Notes under the pieces: model-generated | What the model was told of the DNA's origin: nothing | The model's database searches: none | Seen by the model: the letters and a program-made list of their open reading frames with translations, nothing else | Translations under genes and position numbers: made by a program | In this document: in pieces, positions 50,860-62,755 of the stretch | Layout: each line of letters begins with the position of its first letter | How positions within the stretch are numbered: the stretch's first letter is position 1 | Assembly (NCBI GenBank): GCA_964023275.1 | Contig: OZ029915.1 | Span: 35,344,073 to 35,408,072 of the forward strand | Origin: Norana najaformis | Taxonomy: Eukaryota; Annelida; Clitellata; Crassiclitellata; Hormogastridae | Direction of reading: 5' to 3' | Length of the DNA stretch: 64,000 nt

Positions 50860-51678
50860 GTATGTATTGTCAATCTTAGTATGGATCACTATAACGTATG
50901 CATGTACATGTGTACCTTGACACGTAATACAGTGCCTATCAAGTACCTCAGTAAAGTGCTGCCTGTGCTACCCTAAATGGTGTTAAGTCATTAAGAACAG
51001 AAAGTTAATCAGAAAGCAAAGAGTGCTCAGATAACTAGAAAAGTCACTACTGGTGGGATTCTGCACACACACACGCACGCGCATACTCGCATGCACACAC
51101 CGAGCCAACAAACCTCAAGTACAGTGGCTCTTGTAATTGATCAGGTCTAGTGGATTGCTCTGTAAACATTTCCCAGTCCTTTCCTTTCTGCTCACATTAC
51201 ATGAATAATAAATGGTCATGACTTGCATGCTGCCGTAATTCATTTCTTTTCTTTACCTTAAATTTTCTTTACTTTAATTGTATGCCAGAAATACGTTGAC
51301 TGATGGTCATTCGGTGTTGCTGTGCATTGTTCTGTTAGTCAAGAACTTCTGATTTATGTTGATTTCGTACTCCGTTATTATGTCATACCATGTGCAGAAT
51401 TCTTTGGGACTATCCGTCATGAGTATTGTGCTGTGATAGTCTGCTGTTTGATGCTGATAATTAACATTTGTCTCCATTTAATCATTGACTGCTGAAGTTC
51501 ATAGTATATTAACTACGTATATTTGTCATTTAGCATGCTATCACGTTTTTCTTCCGGTTAAATACTGCAGTAACTGAAGGTCCATAAAGACATCTAAGTA
51601 TTCTAGACTAATCTGGAAACCCCTATTAGCCAATAGCCAATAGAAAGTAGTGTACATTCAGAGGACAGCAGAAAATAG

Positions 51679-51710
51679 TGTACATTCCAGAAACTAGGCT
51701 GGAATGTACA
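51679..51710. repeat. 12-bp perfect inverted repeat (hairpin)
   Basis: TGTACATTCCAG (51679-51690) and CTGGAATGTACA (51699-51710) are exact reverse complements around an 8-nt loop. Pairing continues outward for several more bases if one G-T pair is allowed. A related AGTGTACATTC also occurs just upstream near 51651. Confidence 0.85.
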
Positions 51711-51948
51711 TTATTAATCTGTCGGCTTTGCAGAGTCTTTGATGATTACAACTGAAGACCTTTCAGTTTCAGTGTGTTTATTGTCCTAGGGCTTCCTGCC
51801 TCTGTGTCTCTAGTTGCACTGACCCTCTGCTTTGATTAGGTTGGTAGATTGGGGTTTGGTGGTACTACAGAAGTTGTGAAACTAGGTTTCTTGAGAAAAT
51901 CTAGCATGTTGTGGTCTTTCCAAGCCCAGCCAGATTCTAGGAGTCTAT

Positions 51949-52497
51949 TTGAAAATTCATGGAGATGGTTTTGAGAAAGTCCAGACTGCAGCGTTTAGTT
52001 ATCATTTTCTTCAGAAACTTCTTTTCATGCTTTACTGCCTGATCAGCAGGGCTGTTAATGTTGCGATACAATATCACTATTTCTTGTTATTGCTGACACC
52101 TTTGTCAGTATTGCAGCAAGTATTACGATGGCTTTATTTTGATGGTATCATATGTGTATTGCCAGTAGTCTTAGCCTTTAAATCATTGAAGCATGTCAGT
52201 CGATGCTGCTGTCACAACATCTTCTTGAAATTCTGGCTTAGATTCAAAATTTATAAACTTTGTGATGACTTAAACATAAAAAGCCTGCAGATATTACAAA
52301 AGACATTTGTAGTAAAGAACGGATACAAGACAGCCCATGATGGGCAGTCGACGGTGTTATACATGAATTTACGTTCAACCCAGGACAGATTATGTACAGA
52401 TTATGCAAGCCAATTGCTTTGGGCTAGACATTTTTACAAGGGGAAAAGGATTTTCTGTGATGAAGACACAGTTGCGGGACTTCTTGGAGCAGTTTAA
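51949..52497 (+). other. Unassigned 182-codon open frame in intron
   Basis: The frame is long for this AT-rich sequence. It has hydrophobic, Leu/Phe-rich first half and a more polar end (DRLCTDYASQLLWARHFYKG). It has no recognisable motif, no clear splice sites and no promoter. It may be chance or a fragment of an unidentified mobile element. It is listed only because of its length. Confidence 0.15.
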
Positions 52498-53076
52498 GCC
52501 ACTGCAGTTGTGTAGACAAAGCTCTGCTTTCTGTAATTGAGCATAGGTTTGGCAAAATCTTTTATTCTCTATGCAATTCTCTAAACGGCATGCATTTGAA
52601 ATAATAGTATTCTTACATCTGGAGAAATGACAGGGTGCACAGTGGTAACTAAGGTAAAGCATGCTATGTCCATTGTAATTCATTACTGTTTGTTAACCTT
52701 ACTCTGTGTGTGTACTTTATTAACGATACCAGAAAGTATTGGTGAAAGAATTGGTATTGGTATTGACAATACATTTTTCCAGTATTGTTAATAGTCCTGC
52801 TGATCAGAATTCATATAGAATGATTTCTGCTTAGTCATGTCGTTTCTTCAGCACATGTCATTACTTGGACAAAGATAGATTACCTGTTCAGCAGGTTTTG
52901 TCAGTGGAATTCATTTAAACATCTTAAGCAATTTCTTTATTTTCTTCAGTTTTCGAAAAGCCTCAACTATGTTTAATAAATTACTCAAATACAATTTGCT
53001 GCCTATATCAAAGTTAATTAAACTACCCTTCAGAACTCAAGCCAGATTATGGATTATGTGACTTAGAATACAGAAA

Positions 53077-53168
53077 CTTAGAATGTTGGCAGGCAGTTAG
53101 ACTATAGGAGCCTAGAATGTTGGCAGGCAATTAGAATATAGGAGCCTAGAATGTGAGCAGGCAGTTGG
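53077..53168. repeat. 34-bp tandem repeat, about 2.7 copies
   Basis: Units begin CTTAGAATG or CCTAGAATG and contain TTGGCAGGCAGTTAGA and TATAGGAG. The third copy is cut at 24 bp. Confidence 0.85.
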
Positions 53169-53649
53169 AGCTTGCAAATTGTAATATATATTCAAAAGCC
53201 AGAGAATTCTGTATGTATTTTAGGAAAATAGTCTACATATCAGGAAGAATCAGACACATGTCCTTAATTTGAAGGCATCACTTAGCATGTTGAGTGGTAA
53301 TTTAGTGGTGTTGCTAGCAGGAAGAAAGACGAATGGGGAGAGGCACTAGACTGAAAACATTGCCACTTCCACTGTTACATTTTTACACCTAATAAAGCAT
53401 TTTATTACTGCCACATGTTTTACTGATACAAGTCTTTTACCCACAAAAGTGTTTGCTTTAGGTTCAGTGGCATGTTTATCTCAGTATAGAGATTTGATGC
53501 CTGAAGTTATAATCTATCTCAGTAGGGTATCTTAACCTATTAAAAAAGGCTTTCTATTCCCTTTAGATAGAAGGCTAACGATACCCTTTAGCTAGATCGC
53601 TGATCATCATTAAAGTTATGTGTAATTCATTTTCTTGAAAAGGTTGATG

Positions 53650-54420
53650 TGCATCGTTATGTCAAAGAGAGTTGCTGCACACTCTTCCCAGCCTTGGAAT
53701 AACTCAGATGTTGCCACTGCCAGGAATCTGTGGAGCTGGTTTGAAGGGTGTTGGCGACACTCCCATTTACCTTTCCATCTCCTCAAATTTTAGGCACCAT
53801 TATCACATTGTCCATAAACTTTTCTCAGCAGCCAAATCTACCTACTTGTCTCATTTGGTCTCTGAGAGATTCCCTTCTCCAAGTTTGTTATAGCAGGCAT
53901 TGAACAAGTTCCTGCTATCCTGTAATACTAAACCCAGCTCTTTCTTACCTTCTTCCCTTGCCGACAGGTTTCTTTAATTCTTTTCTGACAAGATCTTGAC
54001 CCTGAGACTTACATTTTCTAGCATTTCTTCCTCTGATTGCTGATCAGATAGTGAGTCTCCTCCACTGGGTCTCAGTCTGTTCCGACCAACATCTCTGATT
54101 GAGGTTTGTTGATAAACAGTGTGCCTTGGACCTTATTCCTTCTGCCCTTCTCAAGCATGCTTTGATGTCTTGGGCCCACTCATCACTTACTTTGTCAACT
54201 TTTCTATTTGATGTCATTCAGGTATAAACTAAAGACACATCTCTTTCACCTTGCTTACCCACCGTAGTCTGGCTTCTAGTTTCTCTGAGGTATCGGAATC
54301 CAATCCGGCTTCTCCAGGGGATTACATTTTTGATTGCTATTTTGACTTGAAGTGACTATCAACTGATGCCTGGGCAGTATGATAACAACACTACAGAAGT
54401 CTTTTGAGTAGATTATATTA
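53650..54420 (+). mobile_element. L2/CR1-like LINE with internal deletion
   Basis: The + strand shows, over three frames, the endonuclease-RT linker (IVHKLFSAAKSTYLSHLVSE near 53810, then a degraded SLADRF..FFSDKI segment near 53960) and the RT start block CALDLIPSALLK at 54120-54155. Within about 70 bp it then reaches the extreme C-terminus YKLKTHLFHLAYPP at 54223-54264. Nearly the whole RT domain is therefore missing. The 3' UTR (ATCAACTGATGCCTGGGCAG) matches those at 34385-34716 and 63000-63130. Confidence 0.7.
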
Positions 54421-56129
54421 GAATGTCTAAAATCATTGCCTGTATTTAACTAATAAGGAACTTGTTGATTCCCTAATTAAAACTGCCTATTTTAAGCCTA
54501 TTAAAGGGAATGCCTTGCCATGGCTTCAGTGTGAATTGGTGTCCAATAGTGTTACAGAAATATTATCAATGTGAAACACAAGTAGGCAGAGTTATCAGTT
54601 AGATGACATCATGGTTTGTGGCTATTTTTGGCTGACATTTCGTCTGAGCAATTATGACTCAGAAGCAGCCTGTTCTCTGTGCGCCTGTAGTCAGTTGATT
54701 TTCCTGTTTTCCCATTGGTTGACATCTGCTTATATAGTGGCATGTATGGTTTGTACAACTGGGAGGAAGTCTAGTCATGCTGACACTGGAAAATCAAATG
54801 ATTAGGCCTGAAAATAATTTTTTATGATTAAATAAGGGAATAGTTGAGGACACTTTCCCGCCGTTTGGTCTCTGATGGATCGTTGTTAAAATCTTTTTCA
54901 TTTGCATTCTGTGTCTTTGATGGTGATCTGTGTTTTCTGGTTAGCACTGTAAGTTGTCTACAAGACAACTCAGTTTAGGTAATTACATTTCAGATTTACT
55001 GATACTGACACTGTCTGAATTAAACAACGTGTTTTGGTACATTTGATTTGTTATATATTTCGTGGAAGATTTCTTGAAGACTGTTAGTAAAATTATCATG
55101 CTTGTCACCATTTTATCATGATGATCATCACTGTCATCCCACTATTATCTTAATGCTTTTTCTTAACTGCCGATATTGTAATCTTGTTGCCTTGAATGAT
55201 GTGGTTTTTGGTTTTATACGAGTGCTGTTTCTGCTGTGATTTATTTTGGCTTTATTTGCTAAGGACCATGGCAATATTGGAACAGATTTTATAAATTTAT
55301 ATTTATAAATTTTTAGTGTTATAATTTTAATTAAAATTAAATAATATGAATGTACATGGGTATATAATATATCTAATATGTATGTGTAACTATCAAAAAT
55401 TTATTGAACAGAAGATTTAGACAAGCTTAAAGTAATTGATTAATGGTAAATGTTTCTCAAAGCCCTGTAAGCAAGTGGTTGTTTTCGTTTTATTTTTGGT
55501 ATTTTCATGGTTGTTATTACTTGACTGTAAAAGCAACTTTACCAAGCAATACAGAAAACTTGTTAAATTTTTAATTGGACGTATTGTAAATGATTTTTAT
55601 ACCTGGAATACTTATTTGGGGAGATTGATCATAGAGATGGTATTCATATTTGCTCTATTAAGGCTTTAGCAGGACCTCAAAAACCAGGTATTTCCATGCT
55701 GATTTGCGATAAAAGGTAAATTATATTATGCAATGGTTTGATTGTTTCAACAGCTGTGTTTTCCTACAACTGTTTATTCTGCTGAATGCTTTGCTTGTGG
55801 TTCAGATGATTGCTAGTGAGAGCAGTGAGTGACAAGAAATTCAGTCTCACTCTTTTGAGTGAATTTAATTAATTGAGTGAATTTTGATGCATATGATCTT
55901 GGCTGATAAATTATGTGGAGTGTCACAGAAAGCTCCAGAAGTTCTGATGACAAGAAACTAAAATGCATTTTGTAAAAAGAGATGCTGAATTCTCTGCTAA
56001 AACTTGCCAACCACGGCACTGCCTGAAGTTTCAGCAAGCCTAAGAAAGTAATGTAATAATTAATAGTGTACCGTACTGTAGCCTGTCATAATTTGTTTTG
56101 ATAGAATGAGTGGATTTTTTTGTTTTCAG

Positions 56130-57218
56130 ATGGTGTAAACTGTGCAAGTGGGCAAGAGATTGACCTGGCAATGCCACGCCAATCCATGCGATATCAAGTC
56201 TCACATCAACGACACAATCCAATGCAAGATGGCTGCAAAGTTCATGCTCCGACTTTTCTGCCCGAAGTCTGTACTCTGCTGTCGAATGCAGTAACGACAA
56301 TTACTGTGTCATCATCTGGTGGCTCTCCATCATCACTTCGATCTGCATCATCTGGCAGGAATGGTGGGAACATCACTGTTCCTTCAAAAACCCTGACCGG
56401 TCAGCGATCGGCCCGATCCATAACAAAGTCGCGGAACTGTACTGGACAAAATGTAACTGATGTTTCGATTAAAACTGAGAAAGAGATCAAATTCTCTGCT
56501 GATTCTAGTTCTGTCAGTGAATGCAAAGAAATTGTTTCATCTGGAAAGGGTCAGGTTTCAAGTCTTTTGGTGTCAGCTGTGACCAGTGCAAGCAGTCGGA
56601 TGCACATCTTAGACAGAGATGCATCGGATTCTGTCAGCAGTCAGCCAGTTGTCCAAATGGACATGAGCATTTCAAAAGCATGGAGCCAATCAGTTGTAGG
56701 TGGTTCATTATTCAGTAATGTTCTGTCACCAAATTATTTCTCGTGTTTGTCTTCGTCTGCTGGTCAGCATCCGACAGCTGACCAGCGACAGTTGTCCAAA
56801 TGCTCTGCTTCCCAGTTCACAATAGCAAACATGAGTACGCCATCAACAGTTACCTCTGCTTCGTCAAAGTGCGCCAGTGTTGGCCATCACTTGGAAGGCA
56901 GATCCCTGCCAGCCTCAGTACCCTGCACATCACTTGGTGTCGTGGGAGCTTCTTTCACCTTCAGAAATGTTGACGAACCTTTGTCTGCTGGTTGTTCGGT
57001 GACGTCAGCAAGATCACCCGACACTTCAATCAGCAACGTCTCACAGTGGGATGACAACAGCGTTCCAGAGAATCTGAGCACTAAGCCTGCTGTATTTGAG
57101 AGCGAGGCAGAGATGGCAACGAGTGAAAGCCCAAAGCGACCATCAGTAAAGCCTGCTCTGCTTTCTTCTTTGAACCGGGATGTACTCCCTGTCAGCAGGC
57201 ACCCTGCAAACTCTCAAG
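56130..57218 (+). CDS. Internal exon D of a TNRC18/BAHCC1-like protein
   Basis: This 1089-bp exon (363 residues) has acceptor TTTTTTTGTTTTCAG ending 56129, donor GTAGGC at 57219, and phase 1 at both ends, so exon C joins it through a split Asp codon. It begins GVNCASGQEIDLAMPRQ. HAPTFLPEV at about 56243-56269 resembles an APTF-V/L-P block that I recall from TNRC18. A second SUMO-type site, IKTE, lies near 56468. PENLSTKP near 57067 resembles a degenerate CtBP-binding PxDLS motif. The rest is Ser-rich disorder. An overlapping minus-strand frame at 56040-56300 is a shadow. No enzymatic residues are visible. The family call is moderate; the exon call is strong. Confidence 0.85.
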
Positions 57219-57459
57219 GTAGGCATCAAATATTTGCACTGCATAAAAATGTTTCTGTATTTCTTATGTTATTGTTCAATGCTTCTGATCATTTGGATCC
57301 AGACTTTGATTGATTTCATTAGACCAAAGTTTGTATGCTAATTACTTGTTCCTAATCTTAAAAATTAAAGCCTTTGTTTGAAGGGATATGGTGATAGCCT
57401 GAGACTGTCTCAGCATGCATCAACCATTAACCCTCTAACAGTGTTTTTGTAATTTTACT

Positions 57460-58990
57460 CTGTGGCGATATCCACTCTAACCCCGACCTTGAAGCCATTC
57501 AACTCCTAATTCCACTTCTCTTTTGTCCATTATGTATGCTAACCAAAAGCTCCTTCTGTACTTTCTCAACATACGGTGACTGCTTAACCCCCAAAAATTC
57601 TATCATCGTTAAAGATCCTGTCTCTTGCTGCTGGTCACCTGATCTCATTGCCTTAACTGAAACATGATGATTCTCTACCTCATCTACTACTGCCCATTTT
57701 TCTGATACAGTCCTGGTTTTTCACTGCACAGTGCACCTCGCTTAACTACCTCTTCTAAGTCTTCAAAAACTTTCTGCAGCAACATCATATTCATGGTTCA
57801 TGAACCAGCTGTCGTCCTTGACTTCTCACGTCATACTTCTGGCTGCTTTGAATGAGCTTCTGTCACTTTCAGGCTTGCTTCTGTTCTACTAACAGTGTGC
57901 AACGTCTATTGGCCTCCTGCATTTCCTGCATCTTCTACCTACTCCTCCCAATCCTCTGTCATTCTTTCAAGATCAGTTTGCCTGGATCCTTTCACTTGTA
58001 GCCACTACACTTAACGAGTTTTTGATTACAGGTGACTTCAACATTCACACTGATAACTGATCTGACCTCTTGCATCTGACTTTCTTAATCTCTTCTCATC
58101 AGTTGACCTTGTCCAACACATCAACTGGCATCAAATCTTCTTGGTGTCATTATCACCTTCTCTGCTTCTCTTTTATCTCCTCACCTGTCTCACTCTGTTC
58201 TCATCCTCATTGATCATTTCTTAATCATTGCCAACACAGAAATCAAGTCTCTTCCTTGGAAGAAATGGAGTTTGAGTTTCAAAGAAACATTGGTAGTCAG
58301 TTTCATTCCTCCATGGTAAGTCTTCCTCCCCATTCCTAACTTCGTTTCCTCGCCCTTCTAGTACTGATACATTTTGCTCATTTTTCTCTGATAAACTCTA
58401 ACCCTTTGTTTCTCAATGCATTCTACTCACATTTCTCATCTGCCTTTTTGTCAAGCACTGGTCTAGTGCCCCTTATCACTTCTACTCCTTCTGCCTTACT
58501 GTCGTCTATCTCAATTTCTTTTCCTGCCTCTGAGTTAGAAGTATCAAACCTTCTAAATTCTCAAACAGCAGGAACTAGATCCTATTCCTACTTCTGTTCT
58601 CAAAAACTGTGTCTTTCTCTTTGTTCTTTTTATCGTGAAAATAATCAACATTTCTCTCTCTGCTGGTTACTATCCCCTGGCTTTCAAATATTCTCTTGTC
58701 ACTCCCTTCTAAACTGTCAAATCTCCACAAAGAAAGTCTCTCAAATTACCATCCTATCTCCAGTCTTTATTGTCTAAGGTAACTGAACACATTGTCTTTG
58801 CCCAGCTGAATGATTACCTTTTAATTTTGCAGAATTTTTTGCCTGTTTTTAGATGCATACATGTTAGTGGCCCCCTTTTTCTACACATGACCATTAATTT
58901 TGTTGGCGTTTATGAGAGCTTTTGTTTATTACCTGAATTCAACATCTTTGAATCCCTGTTAGATTTTGTTCATGACAAGGACAGATAGAT
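57460..58990 (+). mobile_element. L2/CR1-like LINE, endonuclease to RT start
   Basis: Frames on + show SPDLIALTET at about 57640 (endonuclease, with the following Trp codon changed to a stop), LITGDFNIHTDN at about 58024-58058 (endonuclease active-site block) and FPASELEVSNLLNSQT at about 58520 (linker). Next come ELDPIPTSVLKNC at about 58572, INISLSAGYYPLAFKYSLVT near 58640 and LSKVTEHIVFAQLNDYLL near 58765-58820 (RT N-terminal blocks). No PQGS or YADD box follows, so the 3' part is missing. It is polypyrimidine-biased on + and full of frame changes. Confidence 0.75.
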
Positions 58991-59382
58991 TTTAGCAGAC
59001 GAAGTAAGGTTTTAGCAAAGTTGGGTAAGAGCTGAATGCCTGATGTTCACTGATTTCAATTCTGAGGGCTGGAATTATATGCAGAAAGTAGCTTTTAAAC
59101 TGAAGTCATCATCTGTTATCATGAATTATTTCAAATTTGTCATTTGTAAATTACCATAAGAATTGCAATTCATTTAGGCTTTTGGAGTAAGTTACGAAGC
59201 AGTGTTTCATTTAGTCAGTCACAGTTTCTTTTGATATGGTGGATCATGAGTTTGAGCTTACTGGGCAAACTGAGCAACCTTTGGCAAGTTGTGCACATGT
59301 GATTGCCTTTATCACCAAGCCGTAAGGTTTGGTTCCATGTTAGCTGTGTAGTAGCGACAAGAACATGGACAAAGGAAGGCTG

Positions 59383-59537
59383 ATTTGGTTCTTGATAAGA
59401 ACGCCTTTTGGTTCTTGATAAGAACTCGTTTTGGTTCTTGATAAGAACTCCTTTTGGTTCTTGATAAGAACTCTTTTTGGTTCTTGATAAGAACTCCTTT
59501 TGGTTCTTTATAAGAACTCCTTTTGGTTCTTGATAAC
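59383..59537. repeat. 23-bp tandem repeat, about 6.7 copies, palindromic units
   Basis: The consensus unit is TTTTGGTTCTTGATAAGAAC followed by TCC. Copies are very alike, with single changes such as ACGCC, ACTCG, ACTCT and CTTTATAAG. Each unit contains the inverted repeat GTTCTT-GAT-AAGAAC, so the array could form serial small hairpins. Confidence 0.9.
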
Positions 59538-59830
59538 CTTCTGTTAAAGTTTTGTCTTTTGATGTGTTACAGAAACTGATATTCTCAAAATGTTTATTTG
59601 CTGATTTAATGTGAATCTCTATTTCTTATGTCATTATTTATGACTGGAGTTTGTTTTATTTATAATTTGTATTTACAAACATTTATACTGTACACCTTAC
59701 TAAATAAGTGATGTGGCCTTTATTTGCATCTGACTCTTACATATATAGCTGCTTTTATGTATATAAAAATTATAAATAATAAAAATTTTGTAAAGTTAGA
59801 TTTGGCTATTGAAAGAGAGTATTAGTCTCT

Positions 59831-59871
59831 GTATATGTATATATATGTGTGTGCGTGCGTGTGGTGTGTGT

Positions 59872-59903
<32 letters not shown>

Positions 59904-59912
59904 AAGTGTGTG
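59831..59912. repeat. TG microsatellite
   Basis: An imperfect (TG)n run with a few GC and CT interruptions, preceded by TATATATA-type sequence. Confidence 0.9.
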
Positions 59913-61304
59913 CATAGGTAGGTATGTGTACCTCGGCACTTCTGTAGCACTTGTATGAATTGAATTTATATTATAACACTCTATAGCATCAGTGATTTTT
60001 GAAATCTTGTTGGAATCTGTGTAACAGTGGCAGTTGTAACACAAATGTAGACAGGGCCTAACAGAGGAGGGCCAACAGGGCCATTTGGCCCAGGCCTTAC
60101 TTAGAGGAGGCCTTAGATTTTGAAAACAAAAAATTTGTATGTAATAATTGTTAGAGAATTCCTTGAGCGAAACTTTGATCTGAAGTTGGTTTGCAGGCTC
60201 CATGCTTCTTCTGTGCGCCTTGTGCAGTTACTGTGGTCCAACATTTACAGGTGTTCGGTTAGTGCACAAACGATGAAGGTGGTTGATTTAGGTAATATTT
60301 CCAGCAAGTGTAAAAGACCCAAAAGTACAAGACATACATAAGTCATGTGTTAATTAAAGGCTTTTTCTGAAATGTTAGCAAATGTTGGTAAAATCATTTC
60401 ATTTTATTGTTATCCTGAAACTCTGCTATTTATAAATTCAAAATCCTTCATTATATGTTAAGTATTGGCTCAGCCAAGGTAGCAATATCAGTGTCTGGTC
60501 ATTCACACTGTGGAAAAGCAAATAGCTGATGGCACTTCATTCTGGTGCCAAGAGTTTTCCATAAAGGCATCCATATCTCTTAATCCATCCTCACCAAAGC
60601 CTCCTTTCTGTCTGGTGAAGATATGTGTTTTTTTAGTCCTTCAAAAGCGTTGACGTTTATGAAACTGCTCCATAGAAACCTCACTCTTCATAGCTTCATA
60701 CTTGTTATCTCTTTGTCATGTCTTATGCAGATGTTTGACTTACAGTATTGTGTAACACTGCTACAGTTTTTAATAAAGTGCTGTAAGGTCATTTCCACAT
60801 TAGCTTTTATCGGCCCAAAGATGGCGGTTCTAGAACACTTTTCCTACTGATGGGACTGCCTTATGCCACGTCGCACTCTTGTGGTTTTAGAACTGGAAAT
60901 AGAGTTTTGCTGAGTGTTTCAGCAATTGCTTTTTAAACTTCCCTGCTGGTTAAATGTTAAAGGGTTTACTTGGCCTTGCTTAATGGCAGAGAAGAATGCA
61001 GTGATATTGATGTGATTCTAGCGTGTCCAGCTATTTAGCATATGCATGTATCTTGGCACCTACACAGAGCTCTTAACAATCTCTCAAAAGCTTCTGGAAC
61101 CGGTTTTTGTGAGGTAGAAGATTTTGTGCTCACTCTTCTAGAAACCAGTAGATTCTGAATATCATTCATATTGCCAGCAAAGGCATTTTGAGTCAGTTCT
61201 GACGCTCTTACTTGTATGGATTTATCAGGCTGGTATCTAATACTCTGGTATGCATCTGAGAATTATGAGTATTCATGTTCGCTGAGCTCACTGGGGTTCT
61301 GTAT

Positions 61305-61400
61305 GCGTGGCCATGTGTAGTGATGTGTTATGATTCCTTCCTGCTAAACATCATGAGTTCAAGCACGTAGTGGCTATTTGCTGTGGTCTTTTCTGTGCTG
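61305..61400 (+). mobile_element. tRNA-like SINE head, diverged
   Basis: GTGTAGTGATGTGTTATGAT (A-box-like) is followed by ATGAGTTCAAGCACG (B-box-like). The spacing fits a tRNA-derived promoter, but both boxes are degenerate. Confidence 0.4.
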
Positions 61401-62184
61401 GCCCAACCTACCTCCATCTCAAGGCTCAGCTTTTTCTATCTGCTGATAGTTGTATGTGCATTACAGCTGAGCGGCTGTGGGCAATGCTTTGGTTGATTTC
61501 TAGCATATTTCTATGAATTCACTGTTTGTCAGATCATTTACAATTAATACAAGAAGCAAATGCCACTGATGCACTGCTTTTAAAGCAGTAAATTATTCAT
61601 TTTCATTTGATAGGATGTCCTGAATTTTTCTTGACTAGTTTCTCTGATTAGATTTCTTCATTGGCTGAGTACTGTACTTGAGGTTGTCTTTGATGATTCT
61701 TAACAAACTAATTAAGTAACTCTTAGATGGCAAGAGAATAGAAACATTAGGAAACACAGTCTAAATAACATTATACAGATGGGGAGCAGTAAAAGCAGCC
61801 GTACTATAAGAAATGCCTTAAAATGGTAGCAACAAAAGATATGAAAAATGTAAAATTTCATGGTTTTGTCAACCATGCTTGAATACCAAATGTCAGCAAA
61901 TATTTATCACAATTTTAATGCACTAACAACTTCCATCTCATATTTTGACACCTTTAACATTCAAAATGCCAGTTGTTTTTCTCATGCTGGAAATGATTCT
62001 GATTACTTTATAGAAATTGTCTTCTATAAATCTTGTTGCTAAATTACATTGCATTACTGGCTTGTTTGATATGTTGGACAATTGAGAAAACATAATGTTG
62101 GTCTGCAGTGGACTAATCAATGGATGCCGCTACTCCAACATGTCTCCTTCTGATATTGAGGGTCTTTTTATCTTGTTTTATTAG

Positions 62185-62262
62185 TGGATGGGTCATCTGG
62201 GAACAATATTCCAGTCGGAATTGCACGAGCGTTACAAAGGATCATTCCACAGCCTGCCCCTG
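62185..62262 (+). CDS. Internal exon E of a TNRC18/BAHCC1-like protein
   Basis: This 78-bp exon (26 residues) reads DGSSGNNIPVGIARALQRII then PQPAP. The acceptor tract TTTTTATCTTGTTTTATTAG ends at 62184 and the donor is a perfect GTGAGT at 62263. Phase 1 at both ends continues the chain from exon D, with a split Val codon. The core IPVGIARA is very like a PVGIAVA motif I recall from vertebrate TNRC18 and BAHCC1, and it lies downstream of APTFLP as in those proteins. This is the main basis for the family call. Its biochemical role is unknown to me. Confidence 0.75.
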
Positions 62263-62755
62263 GTGAGTTTGATTGTAACAGACTTTCTTGTTTTGATAGC
62301 TGGTTCCATTTATGCATCTCATAATTAAAGTTTATGTCTAGGATCTTTAGCAGCATCTTGGGAAAACAATGAAATATAAATAGCTAAAGCAATCAGTGAA
62401 ATTGTGCCTTGCCTTTGCTGTTATGTGTTTCTAATTTTGTGTGTACTTTGCTACCCAAGTTATGACTTTCCGCAACCCATCCACCAGTCCACGTGTTTCT
62501 ATTTCTGCTTGTACTTTGCTACCTAACTTGTGACCTCCCTCTTTCCAACCCATCCACAAACCCCCCTGCCTGTACTCTATTTCTGTTGTTTCTTTGTGCT
62601 GAAGAAATTTGTTTGTATCCCAACGATTGTAATAGTGATTGCCGATGTTGCTTTAATTAGTAACATCATTCTGCGAGGCGGATTATTAGACTGGAGAATA
62701 GTTGACAGTTGCTGTTTTCTAAAAATAGGCTAATCTGGTGTTTTGAATTGGTTAG

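Larger units (their letters stand above)
50860..56129 (+). other. Intron of about 5.3 kb between exons C and D
   Basis: It contains a CA-type microsatellite near 51063-51100, a hairpin at 51679-51710, an unassigned open frame at 51949-52497, a 34-bp tandem repeat at 53077-53168 and an internally deleted LINE at 53650-54420. From 54430 to 56120 I see only AT-rich unique-looking sequence. No exon is needed here, because the phases of exons C and D match. Confidence 0.75.
57219..62184 (+). other. Intron of about 5.0 kb between exons D and E
   Basis: It holds a LINE endonuclease/RT-start fragment (57460-58990), a 23-bp palindromic tandem repeat (59383-59537), a TG microsatellite (59831-59912) and a SINE-like head (61305-61400). 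No further exon was recognised, and none is required by phase. Confidence 0.75.
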
